A DNA stretch of 64,000 nt from Galactobacter sp052108535 (GTDB lineage: Bacteria; Actinomycetota; Actinomycetes; Actinomycetales; Micrococcaceae). The notes below the pieces were generated by a model. The model was given only the letters and a program-made list of their open reading frames with translations. It did no database searches and had not been told where the DNA came from. Both the position numbers and the translations under genes were made by a program. The stretch covers positions 1 through 64,000 of the forward strand of contig JBQDZM010000015.1 of assembly GCA_052108535.1 (NCBI GenBank), read 5' to 3'. This document shows, in pieces, positions 8,848 through 17,928 of the stretch (the stretch's first letter is position 1; every line of letters starts with the position of its first letter).

Positions 8848-9236
8848 TCGTGGACACCTCCGCTGTGGTGGCTCTGGTGGCGGATAAACCGGAGTGCGAT
8901 GCCTTCTCGACCTTGCTGGAACGATCCGCCAACGCCATGTCAGCGGCCACGCTGTTGGAAATCGAGATCGTGGTGGGAAACAAGATGGGGGAAGCGGGCC
9001 TCGAGGACGCTCGGCGCCTATTGGACCTGTATCGAGTCGTTGTTGTCCCGGTCGACGAGCACCTTGCGCGAATCGCGTCAGCTGCTCACCGCCGTTACGG
9101 TCGCGGCTCGGGGTCGCCCGCCAAACTCAATATTGGTGATTGCTTCTCCTATGCGCTGGCGAAGCAGCTGAATGAGCCGTTGCTGTTCAAGGGCGACGAC
9201 TTTAACCACACAGATGTGCAGGTCGCCGAGGCCTGA
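8844..9236 (+). CDS. vapC: VapC toxin, PIN-domain ribonuclease
   Basis: 130 residues, GTG start at 8844 overlapping the antitoxin stop (GTGA). PIN-domain acidic residues are visible: Asp4 in MIVDTSAVVAL, Glu in SAATLLEIEIV, Asp in LNIGDCFSYALAK and the late Asp in LFKGDDFNHTDV. VapC proteins cleave RNA, commonly initiator tRNA or rRNA; the target here cannot be predicted. Confidence 0.9.
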   Translation: MIVDTSAVVALVADKPECDAFSTLLERSANAMSAATLLEIEIVVGNKMGEAGLEDARRLLDLYRVVVVPVDEHLARIASAAHRRYGRGSGSPAKLNIGDCFSYALAKQLNEPLLFKGDDFNHTDVQVAEA

Positions 9237-9281
9237 GGCGATCCACGCGCTATTCGGCGGCTGCGGCCACTGCGCCCGGCT

Positions 9282-9839
9282 TCACGCCCGCAGTGAGAGA
9301 CCGGCCGCGATGTCCACGTCCTCGTAGGTGCCAATCCAGCCGGCCTGATGGACCAGCGTGGTGCCGAAGATCGACGTCCAGAACGTCTTGGCCGCTCGCT
9401 GCACTCCGTGCTGGGCCGTCCACCCGCGGGTGGCGATGTGCTCCCCCAGAAAGTGCTCGGAGCGGGACAGGAGCAAGCGCAGATACCCAGAGACCACGCC
9501 CTTGAGCTCTTCGTTGTTGCGGGCCAGGGTCAGCGAGGACACCACCGCGGTCAGGGAGGGCATCGAGAGGGCGGTACGGGCAATGGCGGTCGCGAACGAC
9601 TCCGGCGTCCTGGCGGAGCGTGCCGCGCGGGGTAGGCGGGAGGTGTCCCGCAGGAAGCGGGCGAACGCGGCGTCAACGTAGAGCCGATCCTTGGAACCGA
9701 AGTGGTGGGTGACCTGGTTCGGGAAGACACCGGCGGCTTGGGCCACCTGTTTGACGGTCAGTTCCGCCGGAGAGTGCGTGATGACCAAGGCGCCTGCCGC
9801 TGTGCGAATGGTCATACGGGTGTCTCTGCGAGTGGACAT
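9282..9839 (-). CDS. TetR-family repressor of the FabF gene
   Basis: 185 residues. The helix-turn-helix is visible as LTVKQVAQAAGVFPNQVTHHF with the usual FGSKDRLY continuation. The start at ATG 9839 lies six bases after TACAAT (9846-9851), so the message looks leaderless. That -10 box is inside the proximal operator (9847-9861), which predicts autorepression. It is divergent from the ketosynthase at 9902 and probably controls it. The ligand domain has no recognisable ligand signature; an acyl compound is a guess from context. Confidence 0.85.
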   Translation of the reverse strand: MSTRRDTRMTIRTAAGALVITHSPAELTVKQVAQAAGVFPNQVTHHFGSKDRLYVDAAFARFLRDTSRLPRAARSARTPESFATAIARTALSMPSLTAVVSSLTLARNNEELKGVVSGYLRLLLSRSEHFLGEHIATRGWTAQHGVQRAAKTFWTSIFGTTLVHQAGWIGTYEDVDIAAGLSLRA

Positions 9840-9846
9840 AGCTCGA

Positions 9847-9882
9847 TTGTATGCCGTACAACTGATGTTGTATCCCGTACAA
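9847..9882. promoter_or_regulatory. Double TetR operator TTGTAnnCCGTACAA
   Basis: Two near-identical 15-bp dyads, TTGTATGCCGTACAA (9847-9861) and TTGTATCCCGTACAA (9868-9882), are centred 21 bp apart, two helical turns, in the short gap between the TetR gene and fabF. They cover the TetR -10 box and lie just before the fabF start. Confidence 0.85.
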
Positions 9883-9901
9883 AAACCGAGTGGAGTGTGC
9901 C

Positions 9902-11119
9902 GTGGGCGTCGTCGTGACCGGCTATGGAGCAGTGACCCCCTTGGGGGCTAATGCCGAAGAATTCTGGGACGGCCTGATCTCGGGTCGCTCCGGCATCGAG
10001 GAGATCATGCTGGACCCCGATCTCTTTGAGCAGCCACGCCAAGCGGTGGGACGCGTCAACACGGACTTCGGCGAGGTCATGGGCCGCGCGGCGGCCAAGC
10101 GGCTGGACCGCCAGCAGCAACTCGCCCTCGTCGCCGCCCGGGAGGCCTGGCACGATGCAGGCGAGCCCGAGGTGGACCCCGACCTGCTGGCCACCAGCAT
10201 CGGCACCGGGATCGGTGGCCTGCGCACACTCCTGGACGAGGAGGCCAAACTCCACGCTAAGGGCGCTCGCCGCGTCTCCCCGCGGACGGTCCCGCAGCTG
10301 ATGGCCAACGCCGCCTCCGCTCAGGTGAGTATCGAGTTCGGAGCCCGCGCCGGCGTCTACACGCCGGTATCCGCGTGTGCGGCAGGCGCCGAAGGCGTGG
10401 CCATGGGTGCCCGGCTGATCGAATCCGGAGAGGCGGACATCGTGATCGCCGGTGGCGTCGAGGCCGCCATCGCGCAGCTCACCGTGGCCGGCTTCTCGCA
10501 GACCCAGGCGCTGGCCCCACCCACCGCTGACGAGGACCTGACCCTGCTCTCCAGCCCCTTCGCTGCGGATCGACGCGGTTTCGTCCTGGGCGAGGGAGCG
10601 GGAGTGGTGATCCTCGAATCGGAGGAGCACGCCGCGGCCCGTGGTGCCCGAGTCCGCGCCCGCTTGGCAGGCTGGGGCGTCACCTCGGACGCCCACCACA
10701 TCACCGCGTCCGACCCCGAGGCTGGCGGCCAGGCCCGCGCCATCGAACGAGCACTGCGCAGGGCTGGCCTGAACGCCACCGACATCACGCAGGTCAACGC
10801 CCACGCCACCGGCACCACGGTTGGGGACGACTCGGAGGCCCTAGCCCTGACCCGCACCGGCCTGGCCGGTCACGTGGCCGTGACCGCGGTGAAGGGTGCC
10901 ACCGGACACCTCGTTGGAGCAGCCGGAGCGGTGGAGGCTATCGCCTCCATCAAGCAGGTCGAGACCGGGCTGATCCCGCCCACACATCACATCGCTGCCG
11001 AGGACCCGACCTGCGGCCTCGACGTGGTCCGTGGGACGGCACGCCAGGTCGGCGGACCCGTGCTGTCCAACTCCTTCGGCTTCGGCGGGCAGAACGTGTC
11101 CCTGATCTTCACCGCGTAG
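9902..11119 (+). CDS. fabF: 3-oxoacyl-[ACP] synthase II type ketosynthase
   Basis: 405 residues from GTG 9902, six bases after GGAG; the upstream GTG at 9890 has no ribosome site. The thiolase-fold start VVVTGYGAVTPLGANAEEFW and the catalytic triad are clear: Cys159 (VSACAAGAEG), His301 (NAHATGTTVGD), Lys331 and His336 (VKGATGHLVGAAG). It condenses malonyl-ACP with acyl-ACP. A lone fabF under its own TetR, away from other fab genes and next to a hydrolase/acyltransferase operon, suggests a specialised acyl-chain role rather than bulk fatty-acid synthesis (inference). Confidence 0.9.
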   Translation: MGVVVTGYGAVTPLGANAEEFWDGLISGRSGIEEIMLDPDLFEQPRQAVGRVNTDFGEVMGRAAAKRLDRQQQLALVAAREAWHDAGEPEVDPDLLATSIGTGIGGLRTLLDEEAKLHAKGARRVSPRTVPQLMANAASAQVSIEFGARAGVYTPVSACAAGAEGVAMGARLIESGEADIVIAGGVEAAIAQLTVAGFSQTQALAPPTADEDLTLLSSPFAADRRGFVLGEGAGVVILESEEHAAARGARVRARLAGWGVTSDAHHITASDPEAGGQARAIERALRRAGLNATDITQVNAHATGTTVGDDSEALALTRTGLAGHVAVTAVKGATGHLVGAAGAVEAIASIKQVETGLIPPTHHIAAEDPTCGLDVVRGTARQVGGPVLSNSFGFGGQNVSLIFTA

Positions 11120-11216
11120 GAGCGCCCCGCCAGTCAACCAGCTACGGGCCCGCGCGCACCGACAACTAAAACACCGGAACGAACGCGACCTCGACGGATG
11201 CGCGTAGGGTGGGCGG

Positions 11217-12209
11217 ATGCAGCGGTCGAACCCTGAGCCTCGACGCTCGCCCAAGACGTGGTTAATCAAGAAGATCGTGCGTCCGTTCGCGGCCCCTCGG
11301 CTGGACATGGGCCGCGACTACGACAAGGTCCGCGACTTACAGCACCGCTTCGCTGCCGCGACGAATCGGCGTCGCACGGGCTGGGAGGACCACACCATCC
11401 CCGGGCTGGACGACGACCCGCAGGTTCCCGTCAGGCTGTTCCGGCCCAGGAAACCGAGGGATTCCACGCTGCTGGTGTTCTTCCACGGCGGCGGTTGGGT
11501 CACCGGTGACATCGAGACCTACACCTCGGCCTGCATCAACATGGCTGAAGCCACCGGCCGGATGGTGGCCTCCGTGGACTACCGCTTGGCTCCCGAACAC
11601 CCGTTTCCTGCGGGGTTGCGGGATTGCTACGCGGTGGCGCGTACCCTGATCGACCAGCCGGGGCGATGGGGAACGGAGCAGGCCGAAGACGTGGTTCTGG
11701 TTGGCGATTCCGCTGGCGGCAATCTGGCTGCGGCCGTGTCCCTCCTGATTAGGCACCGCGCGGAACGTCCGGCCCGGCAACAGATTCTGCTCTACCCGGT
11801 GACGCACTGGGATCACGACCCTCGCACCTCCCCGTTCGAGTCCGTGCGTGAACACGGCGACGACTATCGGCTGAGGAACGCCGAGATGCAGGACTACCTG
11901 AACCTCTATGTTCCCGACCCGCAGCAACGCAGCCACCCGCTGGTGTCCCTGTTGAAGGCGGAGGACCTCTCCAACCAACCCGAGACCCTGCTGATCACCG
12001 CAGATCTCGATCTGTTGCGGGATGAGGGGGAAGCGTACGGAGCGGCACTGGAGGCCGCGGGAAACCGGGTCAGTGTCCATCGGGTGCCGGAGGCGCTGCA
12101 CGGCTTCATCACGCTGCCGCGGTTCGCCCGGCCCGTGCGGGACGCCTATCGCGTGATCGAGGCGTTCCTGGATGGCCGACGGGTGCCTCGCGCCACGGAG
12201 TCTTCATGA
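11217..12209 (+). CDS. Alpha/beta hydrolase, hormone-sensitive-lipase family
   Basis: 330 residues. HGGGW oxyanion motif at about residue 90 (FFHGGGWVTGD), nucleophile Ser165 in GDSAGGNLAAA, and a late Asp/His pair (ITADLDLLRDEGE; EALHGFITLPRF). These are marks of family IV esterases that hydrolyse short acyl esters. The start ATG 11217 lies six bases after TAGGGT (11205-11210), so it is probably leaderless. Its stop overlaps the next start (ATGA), beginning a three-gene coupled operon. Confidence 0.85.
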   Translation: MQRSNPEPRRSPKTWLIKKIVRPFAAPRLDMGRDYDKVRDLQHRFAAATNRRRTGWEDHTIPGLDDDPQVPVRLFRPRKPRDSTLLVFFHGGGWVTGDIETYTSACINMAEATGRMVASVDYRLAPEHPFPAGLRDCYAVARTLIDQPGRWGTEQAEDVVLVGDSAGGNLAAAVSLLIRHRAERPARQQILLYPVTHWDHDPRTSPFESVREHGDDYRLRNAEMQDYLNLYVPDPQQRSHPLVSLLKAEDLSNQPETLLITADLDLLRDEGEAYGAALEAAGNRVSVHRVPEALHGFITLPRFARPVRDAYRVIEAFLDGRRVPRATESS

Positions 12210-13600
12210 GGGTTCCCAGCAGCCGCACCTGGGCCCGGCTGGACAACGCCTCCAATATCTTCCTGGCGGCCAGAAACGCCGTGGACACCAAGGTGTTCCG
12301 GCTGACCGCCGACCTGCGTGCCCCGGTGGAACCGCACCTGTTGCAGAGGGCGCTCGACGCCACCTTTGCCCGATATCCGCTCTACTCCTCGGTCCTGAGA
12401 AAAGGACTCTTCTGGTACCACCTGCAAAGCAGCGCCCTGCGCCCCGTTGCCGCTCCGGACACCCTGCCCGTCTGTGCGCCGCTGTACCGCCCGGACCGAC
12501 CGACGCTGTTGTTCAGGGTGGTCTATTACCGCAGCCGCATCAGCCTCGAGGTGTTCCACGCACTGTCTGACGGCACGGGCGCGCTGTGGTTCCTCCAGGA
12601 TCTCCTCAGTGCCTACGCAGCCCTGCGCGCACCCGCGGCCGATTCCGCCACCAGTGCGGGGCAGCTCCCTGCGCAGGTGCACACCCTCAGCCCGGACAGT
12701 TTTTCCCACTACTTCAAACGGCAGAAGCGGGCATCCCGACAGGCCACGGATCAAGAACCGGCGTCTGCTCAAGAACCAGCCTCGGAGCAAAAACGGGCTT
12801 CAGAGCAGGCGAGTGCGAGGGCTGTTGCGCGGCGGGGCCGACGAGTGCGAGTGTTCCGGATCAAGGGCACGTACACGCCGGATCTTCGGACCCATCTGGT
12901 GGAGTTGACGTTGCCCACGGCCAAGGTATTGAACCTGGCGCGGGCCGAGGGGGTCTCCATGACCATGTACTTGGTCGCGGTCTTCTTCGACTCGGTCCGT
13001 GCTGCGGCAGGCGGTGCGGCCGCCTTGGGGCGCGCACCGGCCTTTGGGGTCAGTGTTCCCGTGAACCTGCGCGGTCATTTCCCATCCACGTCCGCACGGA
13101 ACTTTTTCGCGACCGTGCAGTTGGAACACACCTACGGTGTGGGAGCCGACGACGTGGGGTCGGTCGCGCGGGCGCTCGAAGCCGATTTCCGCGCCCAGAT
13201 CGAGCCCGACGAACTGGAGGCAAAGGTGCGTCGGTTCGTTCGGTTCGAGCGCATGCTGGGGCTCAGGGTAGTTCCCCGACCCATCAAGGACTGGGTCCTC
13301 AGCCTCATCAATCGGGCCAACAATCGTCGGATCACGGTGGCCATCTCCAACCTGGGGAGGGTGCAGCTGCCGCAGCCCGCGGAGGAGCATGTCGGGGCCA
13401 TGGGATTGAGTGTCTCCGCGGTCCGTCCGCAGCTGAGCGTGATCTCCCATGGCGAGAATGTGACCCTGAACTTCACGTCCCCGTTCGTTGAGGTGGGGCA
13501 TGTCCGTGAGGCGGCACGGTTCTTCTCGCGACAGGGGATCCCCGTGCGAGTGCTGGCCACAGCGGTGACTGAAGAAGACCTGGGCGGAGCCGAATCGTGA
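12206..13600 (+). CDS. Condensation/alcohol-acetyltransferase-like acyltransferase
   Basis: 464 residues, ATG 12206 overlapping the hydrolase stop. The N-terminal part carries an HxxxDG motif (EVFHALSDGTGALWFLQDLL, about residue 117), typical of CoA-dependent acyltransferases and condensation-like enzymes. A mid-protein Gln/Glu/Ala/Ser repeat (about 175-205, units like QEPAS and QKRAS) is an unusual low-complexity linker. The C-terminal half has VSVPVNLRGHFPSTSARNFF, the expected second lobe. It sits between an esterase and a zinc-ribbon membrane protein, an arrangement I recall from conserved clusters. The acceptor is unknown; a lipid or alcohol is plausible. Confidence 0.7.
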   Translation: MRVPSSRTWARLDNASNIFLAARNAVDTKVFRLTADLRAPVEPHLLQRALDATFARYPLYSSVLRKGLFWYHLQSSALRPVAAPDTLPVCAPLYRPDRPTLLFRVVYYRSRISLEVFHALSDGTGALWFLQDLLSAYAALRAPAADSATSAGQLPAQVHTLSPDSFSHYFKRQKRASRQATDQEPASAQEPASEQKRASEQASARAVARRGRRVRVFRIKGTYTPDLRTHLVELTLPTAKVLNLARAEGVSMTMYLVAVFFDSVRAAAGGAAALGRAPAFGVSVPVNLRGHFPSTSARNFFATVQLEHTYGVGADDVGSVARALEADFRAQIEPDELEAKVRRFVRFERMLGLRVVPRPIKDWVLSLINRANNRRITVAISNLGRVQLPQPAEEHVGAMGLSVSAVRPQLSVISHGENVTLNFTSPFVEVGHVREAARFFSRQGIPVRVLATAVTEEDLGGAES

Positions 13601-14316
13601 AGCGATGTGAAGCCTGCGGCGTGGAGATTGTGGGCACCTGGTCGGTTTGTCCACTTTGTCGTGAAGACCTGGGCCGTGAAAACCTGCGCCGTGAAGACCT
13701 AACCCAGCCCACCGACCATGAGCGGACCGGGCTACCCTCCCCGCTGCCTCGCGTCCCGATGAGCTTCAATCGTCGTGGTCTGGTGCGAGCCCTCCTGGCC
13801 GGGTCGGTGCTGGTGATCTTGTTGTCCTTCGCAGCGCAATTGCTGCTGGTGCGGGAACATCAGCCCGTGGGTTGGCTGCGGTCGGTGTGGCTGGGAGTGA
13901 CCTGCATGTGGCTGTTGGTCATCACGGTGATCCGCAAACGCCGCAATGTTGCCAAGGCCGCCGTCTACCTGACCGTCATGGTGGCTGCGGTCTGCGCCTA
14001 TTGGGATTTCCTAACCGGTTGGCACCGTTGGTCGCTGACCTATGCGGTACCCATTGTGTGTACGAGCGCCGGGCTTGCGGTACTGATCATCGTCCGTGCG
14101 CTGCGGATCGAGACGGGGGATCACATCCTCTACACGGCGGCCGTATCGGTGCTCGGCGTGGTCCCCGTGCTCGGGGTGATTCTCGGATGGACCACCAACC
14201 CCTGGGCGGGCATCATCAGCGCCTGCGTCAGTGCCGTGGTGGTGGTGGTGTTATTACTTCCCAGCACCAGGGGCCGGGAACTGCGCAGGGAACTGGCCAA
14301 GCGGCTGAACCTCTAG
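13597..14316 (+). CDS. Zinc-ribbon membrane protein (DUF6320-like)
   Basis: 239 residues, GTG 13597 overlapping the acyltransferase stop. The N-terminus has a CxxC pair separated from a second CxxC (MKRCEACGVEI and WSVCPLCREDL), a zinc ribbon. About six membrane segments follow, starting LVRALLAGSVLVILLSFAAQ. Short repeats of E-D/N-L-R (DLGRENLRREDL) link ribbon and membrane part. It probably works with the acyltransferase; the role is not established. A 17-bp hairpin follows the stop. Confidence 0.65.
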   Translation: MKRCEACGVEIVGTWSVCPLCREDLGRENLRREDLTQPTDHERTGLPSPLPRVPMSFNRRGLVRALLAGSVLVILLSFAAQLLLVREHQPVGWLRSVWLGVTCMWLLVITVIRKRRNVAKAAVYLTVMVAAVCAYWDFLTGWHRWSLTYAVPIVCTSAGLAVLIIVRALRIETGDHILYTAAVSVLGVVPVLGVILGWTTNPWAGIISACVSAVVVVVLLLPSTRGRELRRELAKRLNL

Positions 14317-14325
14317 AACGCGGTT

Positions 14326-14363
14326 GCACCTGTGGAGCCGGGAGTGCCCGGCTCCACAGGTGC
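14326..14363. terminator. Perfect 17-bp bidirectional hairpin
   Basis: 14326-14342 pairs perfectly with 14347-14363 around a 4-base loop, between two convergent genes ending at 14316 and 14376. Confidence 0.85.
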
Positions 14364-14375
14364 GCCACGTGAGGG

Positions 14376-16115
14376 TTACTCTACGAGCTTGCCCTTGGGG
14401 GAGTCGTCCAGGTGCTCCCCTGCCAAATCACGGAAGGACTCCGGGGCCTCCGGCAGCGGTTCGAACTCGACGCCGGCGGTCGGGGACCAGATGAAGTTGC
14501 CCTTCAGTGCCGGGTCCTGCTCCGGGAAGTCGGAGCGGTTGTGGCAGCCACGGGTCTCCTTGCGCTCCAGGGCACATTCCAACGTGGCGCGGGCAGCCAG
14601 CAGGGAGCCCTTCAGGTCGAAGGCGTGGGCAAGGTCGTCGAAGCCGGCGATATCCGGGTGAGCCGTGACGTGTTCGGCACGCTGCTCCAACACCTCAAGC
14701 TTCTTCAGGCCAGCGCGCAGGCCCTCCTCGGAACGCACCACACCGGCGTGCTCGGTCATGACGTTGCGGACCTCGCGCTGCAGCCTGCGCGGAACCTCGA
14801 GGCCGTCGTCCACCAGCAGGCTGTCGATCTCGGCTCGGGCCTCGGCGATGGCCTCGGGCGAGCGGTGCACATCGGTGCGCTCGGAAGCGAAACGTGCGGC
14901 CTCGCCGCCGGTGATGCGCCCGTAGACCAGCAGCTCGATCAACGAGTTGCCGCCCAGGCGGTTGGCGCCGTGCAGGCCAGATGAGGCCTCACCGATGGCG
15001 TAGAGGCCGTCCACGCCGGTCCCATGGTCGTCCGGGCGCACCCACACGCCGCCCATGGAGTAGTGGGCGGTGGGTGCGATCTCGATGGGGGACTCGGTGA
15101 TGTCCAGCATCTGCAGGTCGATCAGGGTGCGGTAGATCCGCGGGAGCTTCTCGAGGATGACCTCGCGGGGCAGGTGGGAGACGTCCAGGTAGACGCCGCC
15201 GTGTTCGGTGCCGCGGCCCTCCGCGATCTCCGTGTAGTTGGCCAGGGCCACGCGGTCACGCGTGGAGAGCTCCATGCGCTCGGGGTCGTAGCGCTCCATG
15301 AAGCGCTCGCCCAACGAGTTGCGCAGGATGCCGCCCTCACCACGGGCGGCCTCGGAGACCAGGGTGCCCGCTGCGTCGTCGGGCTCTAGCAGGCCCGACG
15401 GGTGGAACTGGACCAGTTCGGCGTCGCGGATGCGGGCGCCGGCCAGTGCCGCGAGGCGGAAGGAGTCGCCGGTGTTCTCGTCGCGCCGCGATGAGGTGTA
15501 ACGCCAGATCCGGGTGTGGCCGCCGGCCGCCAGGATCACGGCGTCCGCGTCGATGCGGACCTTCTCGCCGGTGACGACGTCGAAGCCGTAGGCGCCGAAG
15601 ATGGTGCCGTCGGACACCAGGAGACGGGTGATGTAAACGGTGTCGATGACCGGCACATCCAGTTCAGCGGCGCGACGCACCAGGGTGCGCTGGATCTCCA
15701 GCCCGGTGTAGTCGCCCGCGTAGCAGGTGCGGCGGTACTTGTGGGCGCCGAAGAAACGCTGCGAGATACGCCCGTCCGCCTCGAGGGCAAACGGCATACC
15801 CCAGCGTTCCAGGTCATCGATGCCGCGGGCAGCGTTCTGAGTGACGGTCTCCACGATGGCAGGGTCGGCCAGGTAGTAGGACTCGCGCAGGGTGTCTGCT
15901 GCGTGCTGCTGCCAGGAATCCTCCGGGTCCATGGTGGCCAGGGCGGCGTTGATTCCGCCTGCCGCGAGGGTGGTGTGGGCGTCGTGCCTACGGCGCTTGC
16001 CCACGGCGAGGACCTGAACTCCACGTTCGGCGAGTTCGATGGAGGCTCGCAGGCCGGCGCCGCCGGTGCCGATGACCAGGACTGAGGTCGTGAGGACGCG
16101 TTCGTTTTTGCTCAT
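14376..16115 (-). CDS. FAD-dependent fumarate reductase / succinate dehydrogenase-like flavoprotein
   Basis: About 579 residues from ATG 16115, seven bases after TAAGTT (leaderless-like); an in-frame ATG at 16145 lies upstream without a ribosome site. FAD motif VLVIGTGGAGLRASIELAER at the start, the covalent-flavin-type HTTLAAGGINAAL segment, substrate motif RDAELVQFHPSGL, and the late block GEASSGLHGANRLGGNSLIE. The C-terminal helical domain contains ECALERKETRGCHNRSDFPE, as in SdhA, FrdA and L-aspartate oxidase. No iron-sulfur or membrane-anchor genes sit beside it, so the electron partner is elsewhere. Divergent LysR at 16206 is the likely regulator. Confidence 0.85.
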   Translation of the reverse strand: MSKNERVLTTSVLVIGTGGAGLRASIELAERGVQVLAVGKRRRHDAHTTLAAGGINAALATMDPEDSWQQHAADTLRESYYLADPAIVETVTQNAARGIDDLERWGMPFALEADGRISQRFFGAHKYRRTCYAGDYTGLEIQRTLVRRAAELDVPVIDTVYITRLLVSDGTIFGAYGFDVVTGEKVRIDADAVILAAGGHTRIWRYTSSRRDENTGDSFRLAALAGARIRDAELVQFHPSGLLEPDDAAGTLVSEAARGEGGILRNSLGERFMERYDPERMELSTRDRVALANYTEIAEGRGTEHGGVYLDVSHLPREVILEKLPRIYRTLIDLQMLDITESPIEIAPTAHYSMGGVWVRPDDHGTGVDGLYAIGEASSGLHGANRLGGNSLIELLVYGRITGGEAARFASERTDVHRSPEAIAEARAEIDSLLVDDGLEVPRRLQREVRNVMTEHAGVVRSEEGLRAGLKKLEVLEQRAEHVTAHPDIAGFDDLAHAFDLKGSLLAARATLECALERKETRGCHNRSDFPEQDPALKGNFIWSPTAGVEFEPLPEAPESFRDLAGEHLDDSPKGKLVE

Positions 16116-16205
16116 GCGCTCAAACTTAGGAAGGTTCACCTTCATGCGTCTAATGATTTATCCATCTGGTCAACATGCGCCCTCTGCATGGATAGGATGA
16201 GGGGC

Positions 16206-17228
16206 ATGAACCTGGTCCAGTTACAGGCGTTCGAGGCGGTGGCCAGAACGGGTACTTTCACGGCGGCCGCCGAGGAACTTTTCGTCACCCAGCCCTCGCT
16301 CTCGCGCCAGATCGGCGCACTGGAATCCGAACTCGGCGCCGTCCTTTTCCAACGCAGCCGTACGGGCGCCACCCCCACCTTGGCGGGAAACACCCTGCTC
16401 CCCATCGCCACGCGGATGCTCGCGGACGCCGAGACGGCGCATGTTGAGATGGCCGCGCTGGCCGGACTCCAACGCGGCCGCGTGCGCATCGGCGCCCCGC
16501 CCACGCTGTGCGTATCCGTGCTCGCGGAAGTCCTCGCCGCCTTCCGCGCGCGCTTCCCCGGGGTCGCCATCGAGGTCACGGAAGCAGGTTCACGCGCCCT
16601 AGCGGAGGGCCTCTCGGAGGGGCGCCTGGACCTGGCGCTGACCGTGGACCGTGGGCCCGTGGGCCCCTCTGTGATCTCGGAGCCGCTCTTTCGGGAGGAA
16701 CTGGTGGTGGCCAGTGCCATGCCATGCGACGTGGGGGCGGGTCCCGCGGTCGCCGCGCCGACGGCGCGCGCGCCCGAGGCGCCCGGTGCCGGGGAAGCCG
16801 CGGAAACGGTCGTCGGGCAGGTGGTTCCGGAGATCCCCGACGTCCTGACGTTGGCGGAGCTCGCGGCGACCCCGCAGGTGGCGTTCAACCGCAACTATGA
16901 CCTGCGCAGGGCCACGGATGTGGCGTTCCACAAGTCGGGGCTGACCCCCACCATCGCGGTGGAGGGCACCGAGATGGACGCCGCGTTGCGTTTCGTGGAA
17001 CGCGGACTCGGCGTCGCCGTGGTGCCGGCCACGATCCTGCTCGGGCGGCCAGGCCTGCGGGCCTCTCGGCTCGTGGAGCCATCCCTGACCCGCACCGTCG
17101 CCGTCACGGTTCGCGCCGGGACCGCCTTGGACCCGGCGTCGGAGACCATGCGGGAGATCCTCAAGCAGACCATCGAGGAGCTGACCGCGCCCGGTGCCGG
17201 GTTCGCGGACCTGGTGACTCGGGCGTGA
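16206..17228 (+). CDS. LysR-family regulator with an alanine-rich insertion
   Basis: 340 residues; ATG 16206 lies seven bases after TAGGAT (16193-16198), so a leaderless message is likely. The N-terminal wHTH is classic: MNLVQLQAFEAVARTGTFTA and AAEELFVTQPSLSRQIGALE. The effector domain is interrupted at about residues 180-215 by an Ala/Pro/Glu-rich stretch (APTARAPEAPGAGEAAETVV) that standard LysR proteins lack; the stretch includes a 9-base copy of the iterated word. Divergent from the flavoprotein gene, which it probably controls. Confidence 0.85.
   Translation: MNLVQLQAFEAVARTGTFTAAAEELFVTQPSLSRQIGALESELGAVLFQRSRTGATPTLAGNTLLPIATRMLADAETAHVEMAALAGLQRGRVRIGAPPTLCVSVLAEVLAAFRARFPGVAIEVTEAGSRALAEGLSEGRLDLALTVDRGPVGPSVISEPLFREELVVASAMPCDVGAGPAVAAPTARAPEAPGAGEAAETVVGQVVPEIPDVLTLAELAATPQVAFNRNYDLRRATDVAFHKSGLTPTIAVEGTEMDAALRFVERGLGVAVVPATILLGRPGLRASRLVEPSLTRTVAVTVRAGTALDPASETMREILKQTIEELTAPGAGFADLVTRA
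16811..16819 (-). repeat. Partial iterated word (TGCCCGACG) in LysR insertion
   Basis: Nine-base core, read as VVGQV within the Ala/Pro-rich insertion of the LysR effector domain. Confidence 0.4.
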
Positions 17229-17267
17229 CGGCGACACAGGTGTGACGGCGTCCGACTGAGGGTGCAG

Positions 17268-17307
17268 CGAGGCCCCTCTCGCCTCGGTTGACGCGAGAGG
17301 GGCCTCG
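17268..17307. terminator. 15-bp bidirectional hairpin
   Basis: 17268-17282 pairs perfectly with 17293-17307 around a 10-base loop and is followed by TTCTGTGTTG; it separates convergent lysR (ends 17228) and tetR (ends 17362). Confidence 0.85.
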
Positions 17308-17361
17308 TTCTGTGTTGGGTCATCTGTGGTGGGGCAGGGGAACGTCAGCAAGCTTCGGTGT

Positions 17362-17928
17362 TCAACAAGCCTTGGGGTTCAGCGTGGACAGGATGGAGAA
17401 CAACTCCTGGGCCATGGAACGAATCCTCTCCGAGTCCAGGCTGTCGCTCTCCACCAACATGGCCAGGCAGGCCAGCACCCCTCCGGCGGCGAAAACCACC
17501 CGGGTATTGGCACGGGTGTCGTTGCCCAGTTCTGCGGCCAGCGCCTCCTCCACCCACGACTGCGCGGTCTGCTTCGCGTGAGAATACGGGGACGAGGGTC
17601 GCAGCACCTGCCGGTAGAGCGGGCGTTCCCCCCAAACCTCCATCATGATCCCGACCACGGCCTCCGGGATCTCCTGCGAGGTGACATCCACAGCCTCCGG
17701 GAACGAATCCCCCAGAGCAGCCAACCGCGCCTTGATGGCGTGCGCCAGGACCTCGTCCGCCGACTTGAAATGCCGGTAGAAGGTGGGGCGGGAGACCCCG
17801 GCCTCCGCGCAGAGCGCGGAGACCGAGACCTTGGCCGCGTCGCCGTCGTCCACAGAGACCAGCCGGACCATCGCCTCGGCCAGGGCGGATCGAGCCGCCT
17901 CAGGCCGAGGATCAGGACGCTGCGTCAT
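17362..17928 (-). CDS. TetR-family repressor of the MMPL exporter
   Basis: 188 residues; ATG overlaps the stop of the upstream MMPL gene (ATGA), so both are one transcript. Helix-turn-helix visible as VSVSALCAEAGVSRPTFYRH with FKSADEVLAHAI after it. Such exporter-repressor pairs are normally autoregulated by the exporter's substrate; the likely operator is at 20666-20681. Confidence 0.85.
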   Translation of the reverse strand: MTQRPDPRPEAARSALAEAMVRLVSVDDGDAAKVSVSALCAEAGVSRPTFYRHFKSADEVLAHAIKARLAALGDSFPEAVDVTSQEIPEAVVGIMMEVWGERPLYRQVLRPSSPYSHAKQTAQSWVEEALAAELGNDTRANTRVVFAAGGVLACLAMLVESDSLDSERIRSMAQELFSILSTLNPKAC

